The position numbers and the translations under genes were made by a program. Positions 1-7,972 of a stretch of 64,000 nucleotides of DNA are shown here, one piece after another. Below the pieces are notes generated by a model. The model was not told the DNA's origin. It was given only the letters and a program-made list of their open reading frames with translations, and did no database searches. This DNA is from an uncultured Clostridia bacterium (GTDB taxonomy: Bacteria; Bacillota; Clostridia; Christensenellales; Pumilibacteraceae), in the NCBI GenBank assembly GCA_947175195.1, contig CAMWLQ010000002.1, forward strand, positions 62,001 to 126,000, read 5' to 3'. How positions within the stretch are numbered: the first letter of the stretch is position 1; the number at the start of each line of letters is the position of its first letter.

Positions 1-36
1 CAGGAAAAAACCATTCGCAACATGGCGCAAAAGTAG
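1..36 (+). CDS. rpmI: C-terminal end of ribosomal protein L35 (partial)
   Basis: The first 11 codons in frame 1 read QEKTIRNMAQK and end at a TAG (34-36), 12 nt before rplT. L35 almost always precedes L20 in the infC-rpmI-rplT operon, and a basic tail of this kind fits L35. Only the tail is present, so the call rests mainly on position. Confidence 0.6.
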   Translation, partial: QEKTIRNMAQK

Positions 37-48
37 GAGGATTGAACT

Positions 49-405
49 ATGAGAATTAAAAGAGCAGTAAACGCAGTTAAAAAGCGTAGAAAGATTTTTA
101 AGCTTTCCAAAGGTTATTTCGGATCCAAATCCCGTTCGTACCGCATAGCGCGTCAAGCCGTTATGAAATCGCAAATGTATGCCTATATCGGCAGACGGCT
201 CAAAAAGCGCGATTTTCGTTCGCTTTGGATTACGCGTATCAACGCCGCGGCGCGCATCAACGGACTTTCGTATTCCAAGCTTATGCACGGTCTTAAGGTG
301 TGCGGCATCAACCTCAACCGCAAAGTGCTTGCCGACATAGCAGTCAACGACGCAGAGGCGTTTAAAGCGCTTGCGCAAAAAGCTACCGTCGCACTCGGCA
401 AATAA
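49..405 (+). CDS. rplT: 50S ribosomal protein L20
   Basis: This 118-residue, highly basic protein binds 23S rRNA early in 50S assembly and in Firmicutes also represses its own operon. The N-terminal [20 protein letters not shown], the [14 protein letters not shown] segment and the [10 protein letters not shown] stretch are standard L20, and the length is normal. An AGGAGG ribosome binding site lies 7 nt upstream. It is the last gene of the infC-rpmI-rplT operon and is followed by an intrinsic terminator at 412-438. The leader that L20 would bind lies outside the window. Confidence 0.98.
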   Translation: MRIKRAVNAVKKRRKIFKLSKGYFGSKSRSYRIARQAVMKSQMYAYIGRRLKKRDFRSLWITRINAAARINGLSYSKLMHGLKVCGINLNRKVLADIAVNDAEAFKALAQKATVALGK

Positions 406-411
406 AAATTT

Positions 412-438
412 AAGCGTCGAATTTTTTCGGCGCTTTTT
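412..438 (+). terminator. Intrinsic terminator after rplT
   Basis: A 9-bp stem (412-420 with 427-435, one G-U pair) and a 6-nt loop are followed by a T-rich run. It closes the infC-rpmI-rplT operon. Confidence 0.85.
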
Positions 439-443
439 GTTTT

Positions 444-461
444 TGGTATAAAGATTTTATG
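444..461 (+). promoter_or_regulatory. Extended -10 promoter abutting the trmH-family start codon
   Basis: TGGTATAAA (444-452) matches the extended -10 form TGnTATAAT. Only 6 nt separate the -10 box from the ATG at 459, so the predicted transcription start falls on or next to the A of ATG. There is no Shine-Dalgarno sequence before the gene, which suggests a leaderless mRNA. Confidence 0.5.
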
Positions 462-1199
462 GAAATAATCAAATCCGCCGACAATCGCACGGTTAAGCAT
501 ATAAGCAAGTTAAAGGACAAAAAATACCGCGACGAGTACAACGAGTTTTTTGCCGAGGGGTATAAGAATGTACTTGATACGGTGACAGCCCGTCCCGAGC
601 TTGTAAAAAGCGTTGTTTTAAGCGAAAGCTCCTATGCCGATTGCGGCGAAAAGTTTTGCGATTTCAACACGGTTGTAATTGCCGATAATGTGTTTGACAA
701 GATTACCGACACAAAAACATGTCAGGGTGTGCTTTGCGTAATGCAAAAGCCCAAGTCCGTATTGCCCAAGTCGGATTGCTGTATAATGCTGGATAGAGTG
801 CGCGACCCAGGCAACGTGGGCACAATTTTGCGTACCGCCGTCGCGTGCGGGTACGACGTCATGGCAAACAACTGCGCGGACGTGTATTCGCCAAAGGTTA
901 TCAGGAGCGCAATGTCCGCCGCCGTCAAGTGCAATATAGGCGTTGATATTTCAGTAGACGATATAAAAAAATCCGGTTACAGCTTGATTGTAGCGGATAT
1001 GCACGGCGAAAACGTGTTCAAATCTAATTGCGGCGGTAAGTATTGTATAGTTGTAGGCAACGAGGCGGAAGGGGTGTCGGATGAGATAAAGGCGCAAGCC
1101 GACAAGCTGCTTGCTTTGCCGCAAAGCAATATGGAATCGCTCAACGCCGCCGTAGCCGCCGCAGTAATGATGTTTGTATTAAAATTCGGACAAAATTAG
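459..1199 (+). CDS. TrmH/SpoU-family RNA 2'-O-methyltransferase
   Basis: This 246-residue SPOUT methyltransferase should transfer a methyl group from SAM to a ribose 2'-OH, probably in 23S rRNA. The N-terminal part (about 1-100) resembles the substrate-binding domain of RlmB/TsnR-like enzymes. The three SpoU motifs follow: DPGNVGTILRT (117-126), VVGNEAEGV (198-206) and LPQSNMESLNAAVA (220-233). A SpoU gene directly after rplT is common in Clostridia. It has its own start signals after the rplT terminator and no visible ribosome binding site. The exact target nucleotide cannot be told from sequence. Confidence 0.9.
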   Translation: MEIIKSADNRTVKHISKLKDKKYRDEYNEFFAEGYKNVLDTVTARPELVKSVVLSESSYADCGEKFCDFNTVVIADNVFDKITDTKTCQGVLCVMQKPKSVLPKSDCCIMLDRVRDPGNVGTILRTAVACGYDVMANNCADVYSPKVIRSAMSAAVKCNIGVDISVDDIKKSGYSLIVADMHGENVFKSNCGGKYCIVVGNEAEGVSDEIKAQADKLLALPQSNMESLNAAVAAAVMMFVLKFGQN

Positions 1200-1224
1200 C
1201 CTGTGTTTGTGGTGCAATTTAAAT

Positions 1225-1743
1225 ATGATAAAAGAACAACGAATTAATTACGCTATAGGAATAATTTTTAGCATATTACTTTTAAGCTTTATGGCGGCGC
1301 CATACTTTGGCGATACTTCATGTTACGGACTTTTAGGTGTATATAATATTACGCATACACTAAAAGAAGAAAGCCGTCAACTGATTGCGACCTGCATTTT
1401 TGCAGTAATTTCAATAACGTTGGCTTGCATTTTGTTTTCGCTTGCTGTTGCAGGTTTTATATTAAGATGGACACGATACAAACAAAGCAAGGCGGATGTA
1501 GTTATTTCTTTCGCGTATTCTTTGCTATTGTTCGTTATTATTGCAACAACGGTCTTAATGCTTATATTTAGCGAAGTGTGGTTTATTAAAGCTCAATTAC
1601 AAGCCAAATACGGTTATATTGTTATTTTTGTAATTACATTTTTGTTTCCGATGTTTTGTACGACAAAATTGAAATATGTGCTATTGACGTATTTGATAGT
1701 GATAGGCATGATAGCTTTGTCTATTTGTTTAAGTATTATGTAA
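1225..1743 (+). CDS. Small multi-pass membrane protein, unknown function
   Basis: This is a 172-residue protein not recognised as a family member. It has four or five hydrophobic segments (about 9-27, 55-80, 91-115, 125-145, 150-170) and short basic loops, so it is an inner-membrane protein. The ATG at 1225 is preferred over an upstream TTG at 1207, but neither has a good ribosome binding site. Base composition is more AT-rich than the flanking genes, and it is absent from the usual rplT-trmH-yebC neighbourhood, so it may be a recent insertion. Confidence 0.6.
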   Translation: MIKEQRINYAIGIIFSILLLSFMAAPYFGDTSCYGLLGVYNITHTLKEESRQLIATCIFAVISITLACILFSLAVAGFILRWTRYKQSKADVVISFAYSLLLFVIIATTVLMLIFSEVWFIKAQLQAKYGYIVIFVITFLFPMFCTTKLKYVLLTYLIVIGMIALSICLSIM

Positions 1744-1764
1744 AAGTAATGACTAAGAAAATTA

Positions 1765-1793
1765 TTGACAAACTGCAAGGCAAATAGTATAAT
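1765..1793 (+). promoter_or_regulatory. Consensus sigma-A promoter for yebC
   Basis: TTGACA (1765-1770) and TATAAT (1788-1793) are separated by exactly 17 bp, a perfect housekeeping promoter. The predicted start is near 1800, giving a leader of about 25 nt with a GGAG site before the yebC ATG. Confidence 0.9.
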
Positions 1794-1824
1794 TACAATA
1801 GAAATTTACTAATGGAGATTTTTT

Positions 1825-2568
1825 ATGTCCGGACACAGCAAATGGGCAACTATTAAACGGCAAAAGGGCAAGACCGACGCCGCGCGCGCTAACGTATTTA
1901 CCAAGATAGGCAGAGAGCTTGCGGTGGCAGTTCGCCAGGGCGGACCCGATCCTAACAACAACCCGCGTTTGCGCGACGTTATAGCCAAGGCGCGCGCCGC
2001 CAATATGCCTAACGATAATATCAATCGCTCTATAAAAAAGGCAAGCGGCGAGGACAGCAACGTAAACTACGATTCCATAATTTACGAGGGTTACGGCTCG
2101 GGCGGCGTTGCCGTTATAGTGGAAACGCTTACCGACAACAAAAACCGTACCGCTGCGGCAGTCAGGCATATATTCGATAAATGCGGCGGATCTTTGGGTA
2201 CAACCAACTGCGTGTCGTATATGTTCGACAGCAAGGGTGTTGTCACCATTGCTAAGAATAAGGACGACGACGAGGAAGAAGTCATGATGCTTGCGCTTGA
2301 ACTGGGCGCGGACGACTTTGACGGCGGGGAAGAAGAATACTATATTTCCACTTCGCCGAGTGCTATGGACGAAATTCGCGACGGCTTGGAAAAAGCGGGT
2401 CGGACTATTTTGTCCGCCGAGGTACAACAAATCCCGTCCGCTACGGTAGACGTAGACGCGGAAACGGAAACCAAGATTCGTCGTATGCTCGATATGTTCG
2501 ATGATGACGACGACGTGCAAAACGTTTATCACAACGCCAATTTGTCGGACGACGATGAAGAAGAATAA
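1825..2568 (+). CDS. yebC: YebC/PmpR-family protein (TACO1-like)
   Basis: This 247-residue protein belongs to the YebC/TACO1 family, described both as DNA-binding regulators and as factors that help ribosomes through difficult (for example polyproline) stretches. The N-terminus MSGHSKWATIKRQKG is the family signature, followed by the usual acidic middle and C-terminal domains (GYGSGGVAVIVETLTDN; ELGADDFDGGEEEY). The tail is unusually acidic (runs of D and E). It has a consensus promoter and overlaps the start of lysA by 14 nt, so the two are translationally coupled. Confidence 0.95.
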   Translation: MSGHSKWATIKRQKGKTDAARANVFTKIGRELAVAVRQGGPDPNNNPRLRDVIAKARAANMPNDNINRSIKKASGEDSNVNYDSIIYEGYGSGGVAVIVETLTDNKNRTAAAVRHIFDKCGGSLGTTNCVSYMFDSKGVVTIAKNKDDDEEEVMMLALELGADDFDGGEEEYYISTSPSAMDEIRDGLEKAGRTILSAEVQQIPSATVDVDAETETKIRRMLDMFDDDDDVQNVYHNANLSDDDEEE

Positions 2569-3892
2569 TACTGCGCCTACGGCTGTGCCGTGCTTTGGCG
2601 ATTTAAAAATAGAAAACCACCGCCTTATTGTGGGTGGATGCGACGCGGCGGAGCTGGCAAAAAAGTACGGCACGCCGCTGTACGTGTTTGACGTAAATTA
2701 CGCCGTAAAGACCGCCGCCGCATACGTAAACGTGCTAAAACGCGAATATCCCGAATCAACCGTGTGCTATGCGTCCAAGGCGTTTTGCTGCACGGCTATG
2801 TATAAACTACTTGCGCCGCTCGGATTGGGTGCGGACGTCGTATCGGGCGGAGAGCTTTTTACTGCGCTCAACGGCGGAATGGACCCCAAAAAGATATATT
2901 TCCACGGCAATAACAAGTCGGAAATGGAAGTGGCGTATGCTATTGAATCGGGCGTCGGATATTTTGTAGTTGATTCGTTACACGAGCTCGAATTAATATC
3001 CAAGCACGCCAAAGCTCCTCAAAACGTGTTGTTTCGCGTAAATCCCGGAGTCGAGGCGCATACGCACAGGTTTATACAAACCACCACGCCCGACAGCAAA
3101 TTTGGATTTTCAATAGCGGACGGAACGGCTGAGAATGTTATTTTGTCGGCGCAAAAGTACAAAAATATCAATTTTGTAGGTATAGCGTGCCATATCGGAT
3201 CGCAAATATTCGAGCCGCAGTCATTTGAAATAGCAATCGACAAGATGGTCGATTTTATTGTTAAGCTCAATTCGCTCGGAATAACTGTGGAGCGGCTGGA
3301 TTTGGGCGGAGGTTTCGGCGTGCATTATGTTGCCGAGGATAAGCCGCTCACGCCCGAACAGTACATGGCGGGCTCGGCAAAATATCTTGCCGCAGCAGTC
3401 ATGCGCCGCGGCATTAAAAAACCGCATTTGATTTTCGAGCCCGGTCGGTCTATAGTCGGCGAGGCGGGTATAACGCTGTACACCGTAGGCGCAATAAAGA
3501 CCATTAAGGATATAAAGACTTACGCCGCTGTTGACGGTGGCATGTTTGAAAATCCCAGACCGTCGCTGTATGATTCGCGGTATACCGCCGTTGTGGTCGA
3601 CAAGGCGGACTGCGAATGTAATACGCTGTATTCTATAGCAGGCAAGTGCTGCGAAAGCGGAGATATACTTGTTGACGGAATAAAACTGCCCGAGCTTAAA
3701 GGCGGGGATATTTTGGCAATGTTCACTACCGGAGCATACCATTATTCCATGGCGTCCAATTACAACAGGAATTTCGTCCCGCCCGTTGTCGCGGTTAAGG
3801 ACGGAAAATCGGCATATATGGTTAAGCCGCAAACTTACGAAGATTTGATACGTAACGACGTAATTCCCGAATTTTCGGAGGACGGCAAATAA
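2555..3892 (+). CDS. lysA: Diaminopimelate decarboxylase
   Basis: This enzyme decarboxylates meso-diaminopimelate to L-lysine using PLP, the last step of lysine synthesis. It is a fold-III decarboxylase of 445 residues. The PLP lysine is K75 in CYASKA. HIGSQIFE, the glycine-rich LGGGFGVHY, EPGRSIVGEAG and the CCESGD substrate motif follow in the expected order. The ATG at 2555 is preferred because the family domain begins soon after and because it overlaps the end of yebC; there is no independent ribosome binding site. No other lysine gene is in the window. Confidence 0.95.
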   Translation: MKKNNTAPTAVPCFGDLKIENHRLIVGGCDAAELAKKYGTPLYVFDVNYAVKTAAAYVNVLKREYPESTVCYASKAFCCTAMYKLLAPLGLGADVVSGGELFTALNGGMDPKKIYFHGNNKSEMEVAYAIESGVGYFVVDSLHELELISKHAKAPQNVLFRVNPGVEAHTHRFIQTTTPDSKFGFSIADGTAENVILSAQKYKNINFVGIACHIGSQIFEPQSFEIAIDKMVDFIVKLNSLGITVERLDLGGGFGVHYVAEDKPLTPEQYMAGSAKYLAAAVMRRGIKKPHLIFEPGRSIVGEAGITLYTVGAIKTIKDIKTYAAVDGGMFENPRPSLYDSRYTAVVVDKADCECNTLYSIAGKCCESGDILVDGIKLPELKGGDILAMFTTGAYHYSMASNYNRNFVPPVVAVKDGKSAYMVKPQTYEDLIRNDVIPEFSEDGK

Positions 3893-4650
3893 TGATTTTT
3901 GCGTACAGGTATGCTCAGGATCCGCTGGATTATTTTATAATACTCATTCTCACGCTTATAGCGGTAGTTATATCGCTTGTTTTGCACGAGCTGGCGCATG
4001 GACTTGTGGCAAAGTGGAACGGGGATTATACTGCAAAGTACGCCGGTCGGCTTACGCTCAATCCGCTAAAGCATATCGATCCAATAGGCTTTTTAATGAT
4101 GATGCTTGTCGGTTTCGGCTATGCAAAGCCTGTTCCCGTCAATCCCGCCAACTTTAAGCATTACCGTCGCGGACTTATTACCGTTGCAATCGCTGGTGTT
4201 GTAGTCAATCTTATTATAGCGTTCGTGGGGGCACTGGGTTATTGTTTGATGACTCTTGCTTTTAATCATGCTGTAATTAACTTGGCGAGCAACGCCGCAA
4301 TTCGTGTATGCTGGTATTTATTGCGGTTTTTCGGCATACTTGTTTCACTCAATCTTTGTCTTTTGTTTTTTAATATTTTGCCTATATTTCCGTTGGATGG
4401 CTTTAGAGTAATAGAGGCTCTTACGCACCGCGGCAATAAGTTTTGCGCCTTTATGCGCATAAACGGACGGTATATTTTGTACGGCTTGGTAGGGCTCAGC
4501 TTTATAGTATCTACCGCAATGGAAAATTTTGCAAACATACCGAGCTGGTTTCAATATTTGGACGTATTGGGAACGTATCTCAACTTTTTCAGTACGCATT
4601 TGTCTAATTGGTTTGCCGAGTTTTGGTGGCTTATGGTGCCGCTGTACTAA
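3892..4650 (+). CDS. Site-2 protease family (M50) membrane metalloprotease
   Basis: This 252-residue intramembrane zinc metalloprotease has the HELAH zinc motif at 32-36 inside the first transmembrane segment and the third zinc ligand in NILPIFPLDG (D169). About five or six hydrophobic segments are present and there is no PDZ domain, placing it in the compact YwhC/YdgP-like branch. It overlaps the lysA stop by one base (TAATG) and precedes scpA, an arrangement common in Clostridia. The substrate is unknown. Confidence 0.9.
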   Translation: MIFAYRYAQDPLDYFIILILTLIAVVISLVLHELAHGLVAKWNGDYTAKYAGRLTLNPLKHIDPIGFLMMMLVGFGYAKPVPVNPANFKHYRRGLITVAIAGVVVNLIIAFVGALGYCLMTLAFNHAVINLASNAAIRVCWYLLRFFGILVSLNLCLLFFNILPIFPLDGFRVIEALTHRGNKFCAFMRINGRYILYGLVGLSFIVSTAMENFANIPSWFQYLDVLGTYLNFFSTHLSNWFAEFWWLMVPLY

Positions 4651-4667
4651 ATATAAAAGGAGTGGTC

Positions 4668-5453
4668 ATGGGCAAAAAAGACGATGTTATCGAGATTGCC
4701 GAGGAAGAAGGATCTTCCAAAAGCTACCATGTAGTGCTGTCCAACTTTGACGGACCGCTCGATTTGCTGTTGCATTACGTTAAGCTCGAAAAAATCAATA
4801 TCGAGGATATTTTTATTTCCGACATAACCGATCAGTATTTGCAGGCTATGGAGGGAATTGACGAGCTGGACATGGAAGAGGCTGCTGACTTTATCGTCGT
4901 TGCCGCGACATTGTTGGAAATCAAGTCCAAAAGGCTGTTGCCTAAAATCGAAGAGCCTGTTTTGCAGCAAGACGAGGAGGATCCCGAGGCTGAGCTTATT
5001 ACGCGCTTGAAGGAATACAAGCTGTACAAAGAGGCGGCGGAGAAGATGCGCGAGCAGGAAATTTTGGACATGCATTTCCGCGCGCCCGACGACACTGTCG
5101 GAACGCCGCGATTGATACTTAAGGATATGACCACTAACGGGCTTATGAATGCGCTCAAAAAGCTGTTCGACAAGATAGGCGAACGGCAACAGCTGCATAA
5201 AGTAAAAATGATCGAGCGCGACCCGTTTACGGTGGAGGAAAAAATCGAGTTTATACGCGAACGGTTTAAAATTGTTGAGCAATGCACGTTTGACGAGTTG
5301 TTCGACGAGGATTACACCGTGGGCGAGGTGGTAACAACGTTTTCTGCGCTATTGGACCTTGTTAAAGGACAAGAGGTCGGTGTGCGGCAAGAGGACGTGT
5401 TTACAACCATTACAATAGTAAAGAGGAGACCGGAAGAAAATGCTGGAAATTGA
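4668..5453 (+). CDS. scpA: Segregation and condensation protein A
   Basis: This kleisin subunit bridges the SMC heads in the bacterial condensin. It has 261 residues. The hallmark NFDGPLDLLLHYVKLEKINIEDI region sits near residues 25-48, followed by AADFIVVAATLLEIKSKRLLP, an acidic linker, and a C-terminal winged helix. The ATG at 4668 follows an AAAAGGAGTGGTC ribosome binding site. It overlaps scpB by 14 nt. Confidence 0.97.
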   Translation: MGKKDDVIEIAEEEGSSKSYHVVLSNFDGPLDLLLHYVKLEKINIEDIFISDITDQYLQAMEGIDELDMEEAADFIVVAATLLEIKSKRLLPKIEEPVLQQDEEDPEAELITRLKEYKLYKEAAEKMREQEILDMHFRAPDDTVGTPRLILKDMTTNGLMNALKKLFDKIGERQQLHKVKMIERDPFTVEEKIEFIRERFKIVEQCTFDELFDEDYTVGEVVTTFSALLDLVKGQEVGVRQEDVFTTITIVKRRPEENAGN

Positions 5454-6102
5454 AAAGGTAGATAACGTTTTGGAGGCGCTTTTATTCGTATCGGGCGACG
5501 GGCTTAAAATATCCGATATTTGCGAAACGCTGGAATTGCAAAAAAGCGAAGTAACCGCCGCCGTCAAAAAGCTGCAAAAAAAATACAACAAGGAGTCGGG
5601 TATACATATTATAAGCTATAACGGAAAGTTGCAGCTTGCATCCAATCCCGACTATGCCGAAGTGTTGTCGGTGGTGCTTAACCCCATTAAGGAAAAGGCG
5701 CTTTCCAATCCCGCAATGGAAACGCTGTCGATAATCGCGTACCGCCAGCCAGTGACAAGGCTTGAGATAGAGCATATTCGTGGCGTAAACTGCGACTATG
5801 CCATTCAAGCACTGCTTAAGAATAACCTTATAGAGATTGTCGGGCGCAAGGATACGCTGGGCAAGCCGTTGCTGTTTGGCACAACCGAAACGTTTTTGCG
5901 CAAGTTCGGTATAGAAAATATAAACGATTTGCCCAACCGCGACGCGTTGCTCGACCAAATCAAGCAAATCGAGGAATCGACGCCCGAGCCTACAGAGGAG
6001 GTCTTGTACCGTTTCGACGAGAAGGGCGAAGAGGAAGAAACCCCCGAATTTTTGCAGGGTGAGGACGTGGTTAAAATCGAAGTCGACGAGGGCGACAACT
6101 GA
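5440..6102 (+). CDS. scpB: Segregation and condensation protein B
   Basis: ScpB dimerises through winged helices and binds the middle of ScpA in the SMC-ScpAB complex. This 220-residue copy has the two winged-helix domains; the central NPAMETLSIIAYRQPVTRLEIEHIRG signature (split here around residues 85-111) is clear. The C-terminal 40 residues are acidic and probably disordered. The 14-nt overlap with scpA gives stoichiometric coupling. Confidence 0.96.
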   Translation: MLEIEKVDNVLEALLFVSGDGLKISDICETLELQKSEVTAAVKKLQKKYNKESGIHIISYNGKLQLASNPDYAEVLSVVLNPIKEKALSNPAMETLSIIAYRQPVTRLEIEHIRGVNCDYAIQALLKNNLIEIVGRKDTLGKPLLFGTTETFLRKFGIENINDLPNRDALLDQIKQIEESTPEPTEEVLYRFDEKGEEEETPEFLQGEDVVKIEVDEGDN

Positions 6103-6132
6103 TTTATTATATTAATAATATTTGGTGAAAGA

Positions 6133-6720
6133 GTGGCAAACACTAAGGACATGATATACTTAGTGCTTGCCATTATTATATTGCATATAATTTCGTTGCC
6201 GCTCATGTTTGGCGTAAAGGTCGACGTTAATACCGATCTAAACGTCGGCAAAATGTCGTTTACTTTTTGGTTTATCCCTGTTTTTCGCAAAAAAATCAAC
6301 ATTAAGCGTTTGCTCGGCGGAAGGGAAGAATCGGCTGATAATGACGAAGAAGAAAGCGATAAATCGGGAGAGCCGAGCAGGTTTAAAAAGTTTTTAACGG
6401 ACGGTGCAATCGGCATACTTAAGGCTGTTTGCGTAAAAAATGCAAGCTTGCAGGCAAAGATAGGTACGGGCGACGCCGCGGCGGACGGCATGGCAGTCGG
6501 CATGCTGCGTATTATGTATACGCAGTTTTGCGCATTTTTCGGGTTTGACGGCGACGGCGGTATAATTGAGCCGTATTATGATGCCGAGATTTTGTTTTTC
6601 GATTTTTTCGGCATATTTTCGATAAGTTTTGCAGATATTATCTTTGCCGTGTGTAGCGTCGTTTTTGAAAAGCTTGCGCACATTGGCGGAAGGAGAAACT
6701 ATGCGAATGTTACCGAGTGA
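6133..6720 (+). CDS. DUF2953-type membrane-anchored protein
   Basis: This 195-residue protein has one N-terminal transmembrane segment (about 8-27), a short beta-rich region, an acidic linker and a C-terminal hydrophobic stretch. The order scpA-scpB-this-gerW-dac is the setting of DUF2953 proteins in spore-forming Clostridia, and the layout fits, though similarity is judged by eye. It starts at a GTG with a GGTGAAAG site just upstream and overlaps gerW by 20 nt. Function is unknown; a role in sporulation is inferred only from the neighbourhood. Confidence 0.65.
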   Translation: MANTKDMIYLVLAIIILHIISLPLMFGVKVDVNTDLNVGKMSFTFWFIPVFRKKINIKRLLGGREESADNDEEESDKSGEPSRFKKFLTDGAIGILKAVCVKNASLQAKIGTGDAAADGMAVGMLRIMYTQFCAFFGFDGDGGIIEPYYDAEILFFDFFGIFSISFADIIFAVCSVVFEKLAHIGGRRNYANVTE

Positions 6721-7084
6721 ACATACCGAACATCCGATCGAGCGCATTATGGACAGTGCGTTCGGAAAAATGCGAACGTTGACGGATGCGGATATAATAG
6801 TGGGCAATCCCATTGTCATGCCCGACGGTACAACGGTTGTGCCGATTAGCAAAATAAGTATCGGCATTGTTACGGGCGGCGGCGAGTACTGCCAAAAACA
6901 ACAAAACGAGTATCCGTTTGCGGGCGCAAGCGGCGCGGGCATGAGCGTATCGCCGGTTTGCTTTTTAGTGAGTGACGGCAAGTCGGTAAAAATGCTTAAC
7001 GTCGGCAGTAAAACCATGCTTGACAAGGTTGTGGAAACTGTGCCGGATATAGTCGGCTCAATATTCGGGAAAAAGAAAAAATGA
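6701..7084 (+). CDS. ytfJ: GerW/YtfJ-family sporulation protein
   Basis: This 127-residue protein belongs to the GerW (YtfJ) family; in Bacillus subtilis the protein is made in the forespore and is needed for normal L-alanine germination. Visible family features are an N-terminal helix followed by VGNPIVMPDGTTVVPISKISIG and a glycine-rich stretch (GGGEY, AGASGAGMSVSP), then VSDGKSVKMLNV. The ATG at 6701 has a strong AAGGAGA site; 4 nt overlap with the downstream carboxypeptidase gene. Confidence 0.9.
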   Translation: MRMLPSEHTEHPIERIMDSAFGKMRTLTDADIIVGNPIVMPDGTTVVPISKISIGIVTGGGEYCQKQQNEYPFAGASGAGMSVSPVCFLVSDGKSVKMLNVGSKTMLDKVVETVPDIVGSIFGKKKK

Positions 7085-7914
7085 AAAAAGTATTGATTAT
7101 CGGTATTTGTGCGCTGTTTGCGGCAATGTGTTGTGCGGGAACTTATGTTCGCGCCGATGAGGTTGTTACGACGGGAGGTACTGCCGTTAGTAGCTCCGCG
7201 GCATCAATGGCGCTTGTTGACGGTAATACGGGCGAGCTTATATATTCCAAAAACTGCGACGCGCGCAGAGAGCCCGCCAGCACGACCAAAATTTGCACGG
7301 CTATTACGGTTATAGAAAACCAAACTATTTTGGACATTCCGATGCCCATACCAAACGAGGCGGTGGGCGTTGAGGGCTCGTCGCTGTATTTGCAACGTGG
7401 AGAAATGCTTACCGTGCGCGACTTGCTGTATGGGCTTATGCTGCAATCGGGCAACGACTGCGCTACCGCGCTTGCTATCATAGTCGGCGGTAGCGTGGAC
7501 GGATTTGTCAAAATGATGAACGAAACTGCTGAAAAGGCGGGCGCTAAAAACACACACTTTGCCAATCCGCACGGTTTGCATCATGAGGATCATTATACAA
7601 CGGCGCGCGATCTTTGTGCCATATCGTATTATGCTATGCAAAACGAGCTGTTCAGGGAAATTGTTTCCACTAAGCGACATACCACGCCGTATTACGGTCA
7701 CGACTACAAGCGCAATTTCCCCAACAAAAACAAGATTTTGTTCAATTACGAGGGCGGCAACGGCATCAAAACGGGTTATACCAGACATTCGGGCAGGTGC
7801 TTGGTTTCGTCCGCCACACGCGACGGCAAGACCTATATATGTACCGTGCTTAATTGCGGAGATATGTTTGAGGAATGTATGCGGCTTATGGACTGCGCAT
7901 TCAACCGTAATTAG
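7081..7914 (+). CDS. D-alanyl-D-alanine carboxypeptidase (S11 penicillin-binding protein)
   Basis: This 277-residue secreted enzyme trims the terminal D-Ala from peptidoglycan stem peptides. A signal peptide spans about 1-25. The catalytic motifs are SxxK at S67-K70, SGN at 123-125 and KTG at 230-232, all intact. The C-terminal membrane-anchor domain of DacA/DacF is missing: the protein ends soon after the catalytic domain, so it may be freely secreted. Its position after gerW matches the sporulation-linked DacF/DacB-like gene of Clostridia. The start overlaps gerW (ATGA). Confidence 0.93.
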   Translation: MKKVLIIGICALFAAMCCAGTYVRADEVVTTGGTAVSSSAASMALVDGNTGELIYSKNCDARREPASTTKICTAITVIENQTILDIPMPIPNEAVGVEGSSLYLQRGEMLTVRDLLYGLMLQSGNDCATALAIIVGGSVDGFVKMMNETAEKAGAKNTHFANPHGLHHEDHYTTARDLCAISYYAMQNELFREIVSTKRHTTPYYGHDYKRNFPNKNKILFNYEGGNGIKTGYTRHSGRCLVSSATRDGKTYICTVLNCGDMFEECMRLMDCAFNRN

Positions 7915-7934
7915 CGTCACTGGTGGCAAAATAC

Positions 7935-7972
7935 TTGATTTTTTGTCTTGAATGGTTTAAAATCAAGGTATG
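7935..7972 (+). promoter_or_regulatory. Promoter abutting the rsuA-family start codon
   Basis: TTGATT (7935-7940) and TAAAAT (7958-7963) are spaced 17 bp apart. The -10 box ends 6 nt before the ATG at 7970, so transcription should begin at the start codon. Only a weak AAGG, too close to the ATG, could act as a ribosome binding site. Confidence 0.5.

Noticed and set aside
1762-2673. A 303-codon frame on the - strand across yebC and the lysA start
   Set aside because: It is the mirror of well-supported genes with clear motifs and a consensus promoter; the translated text has no domain and no start signals.
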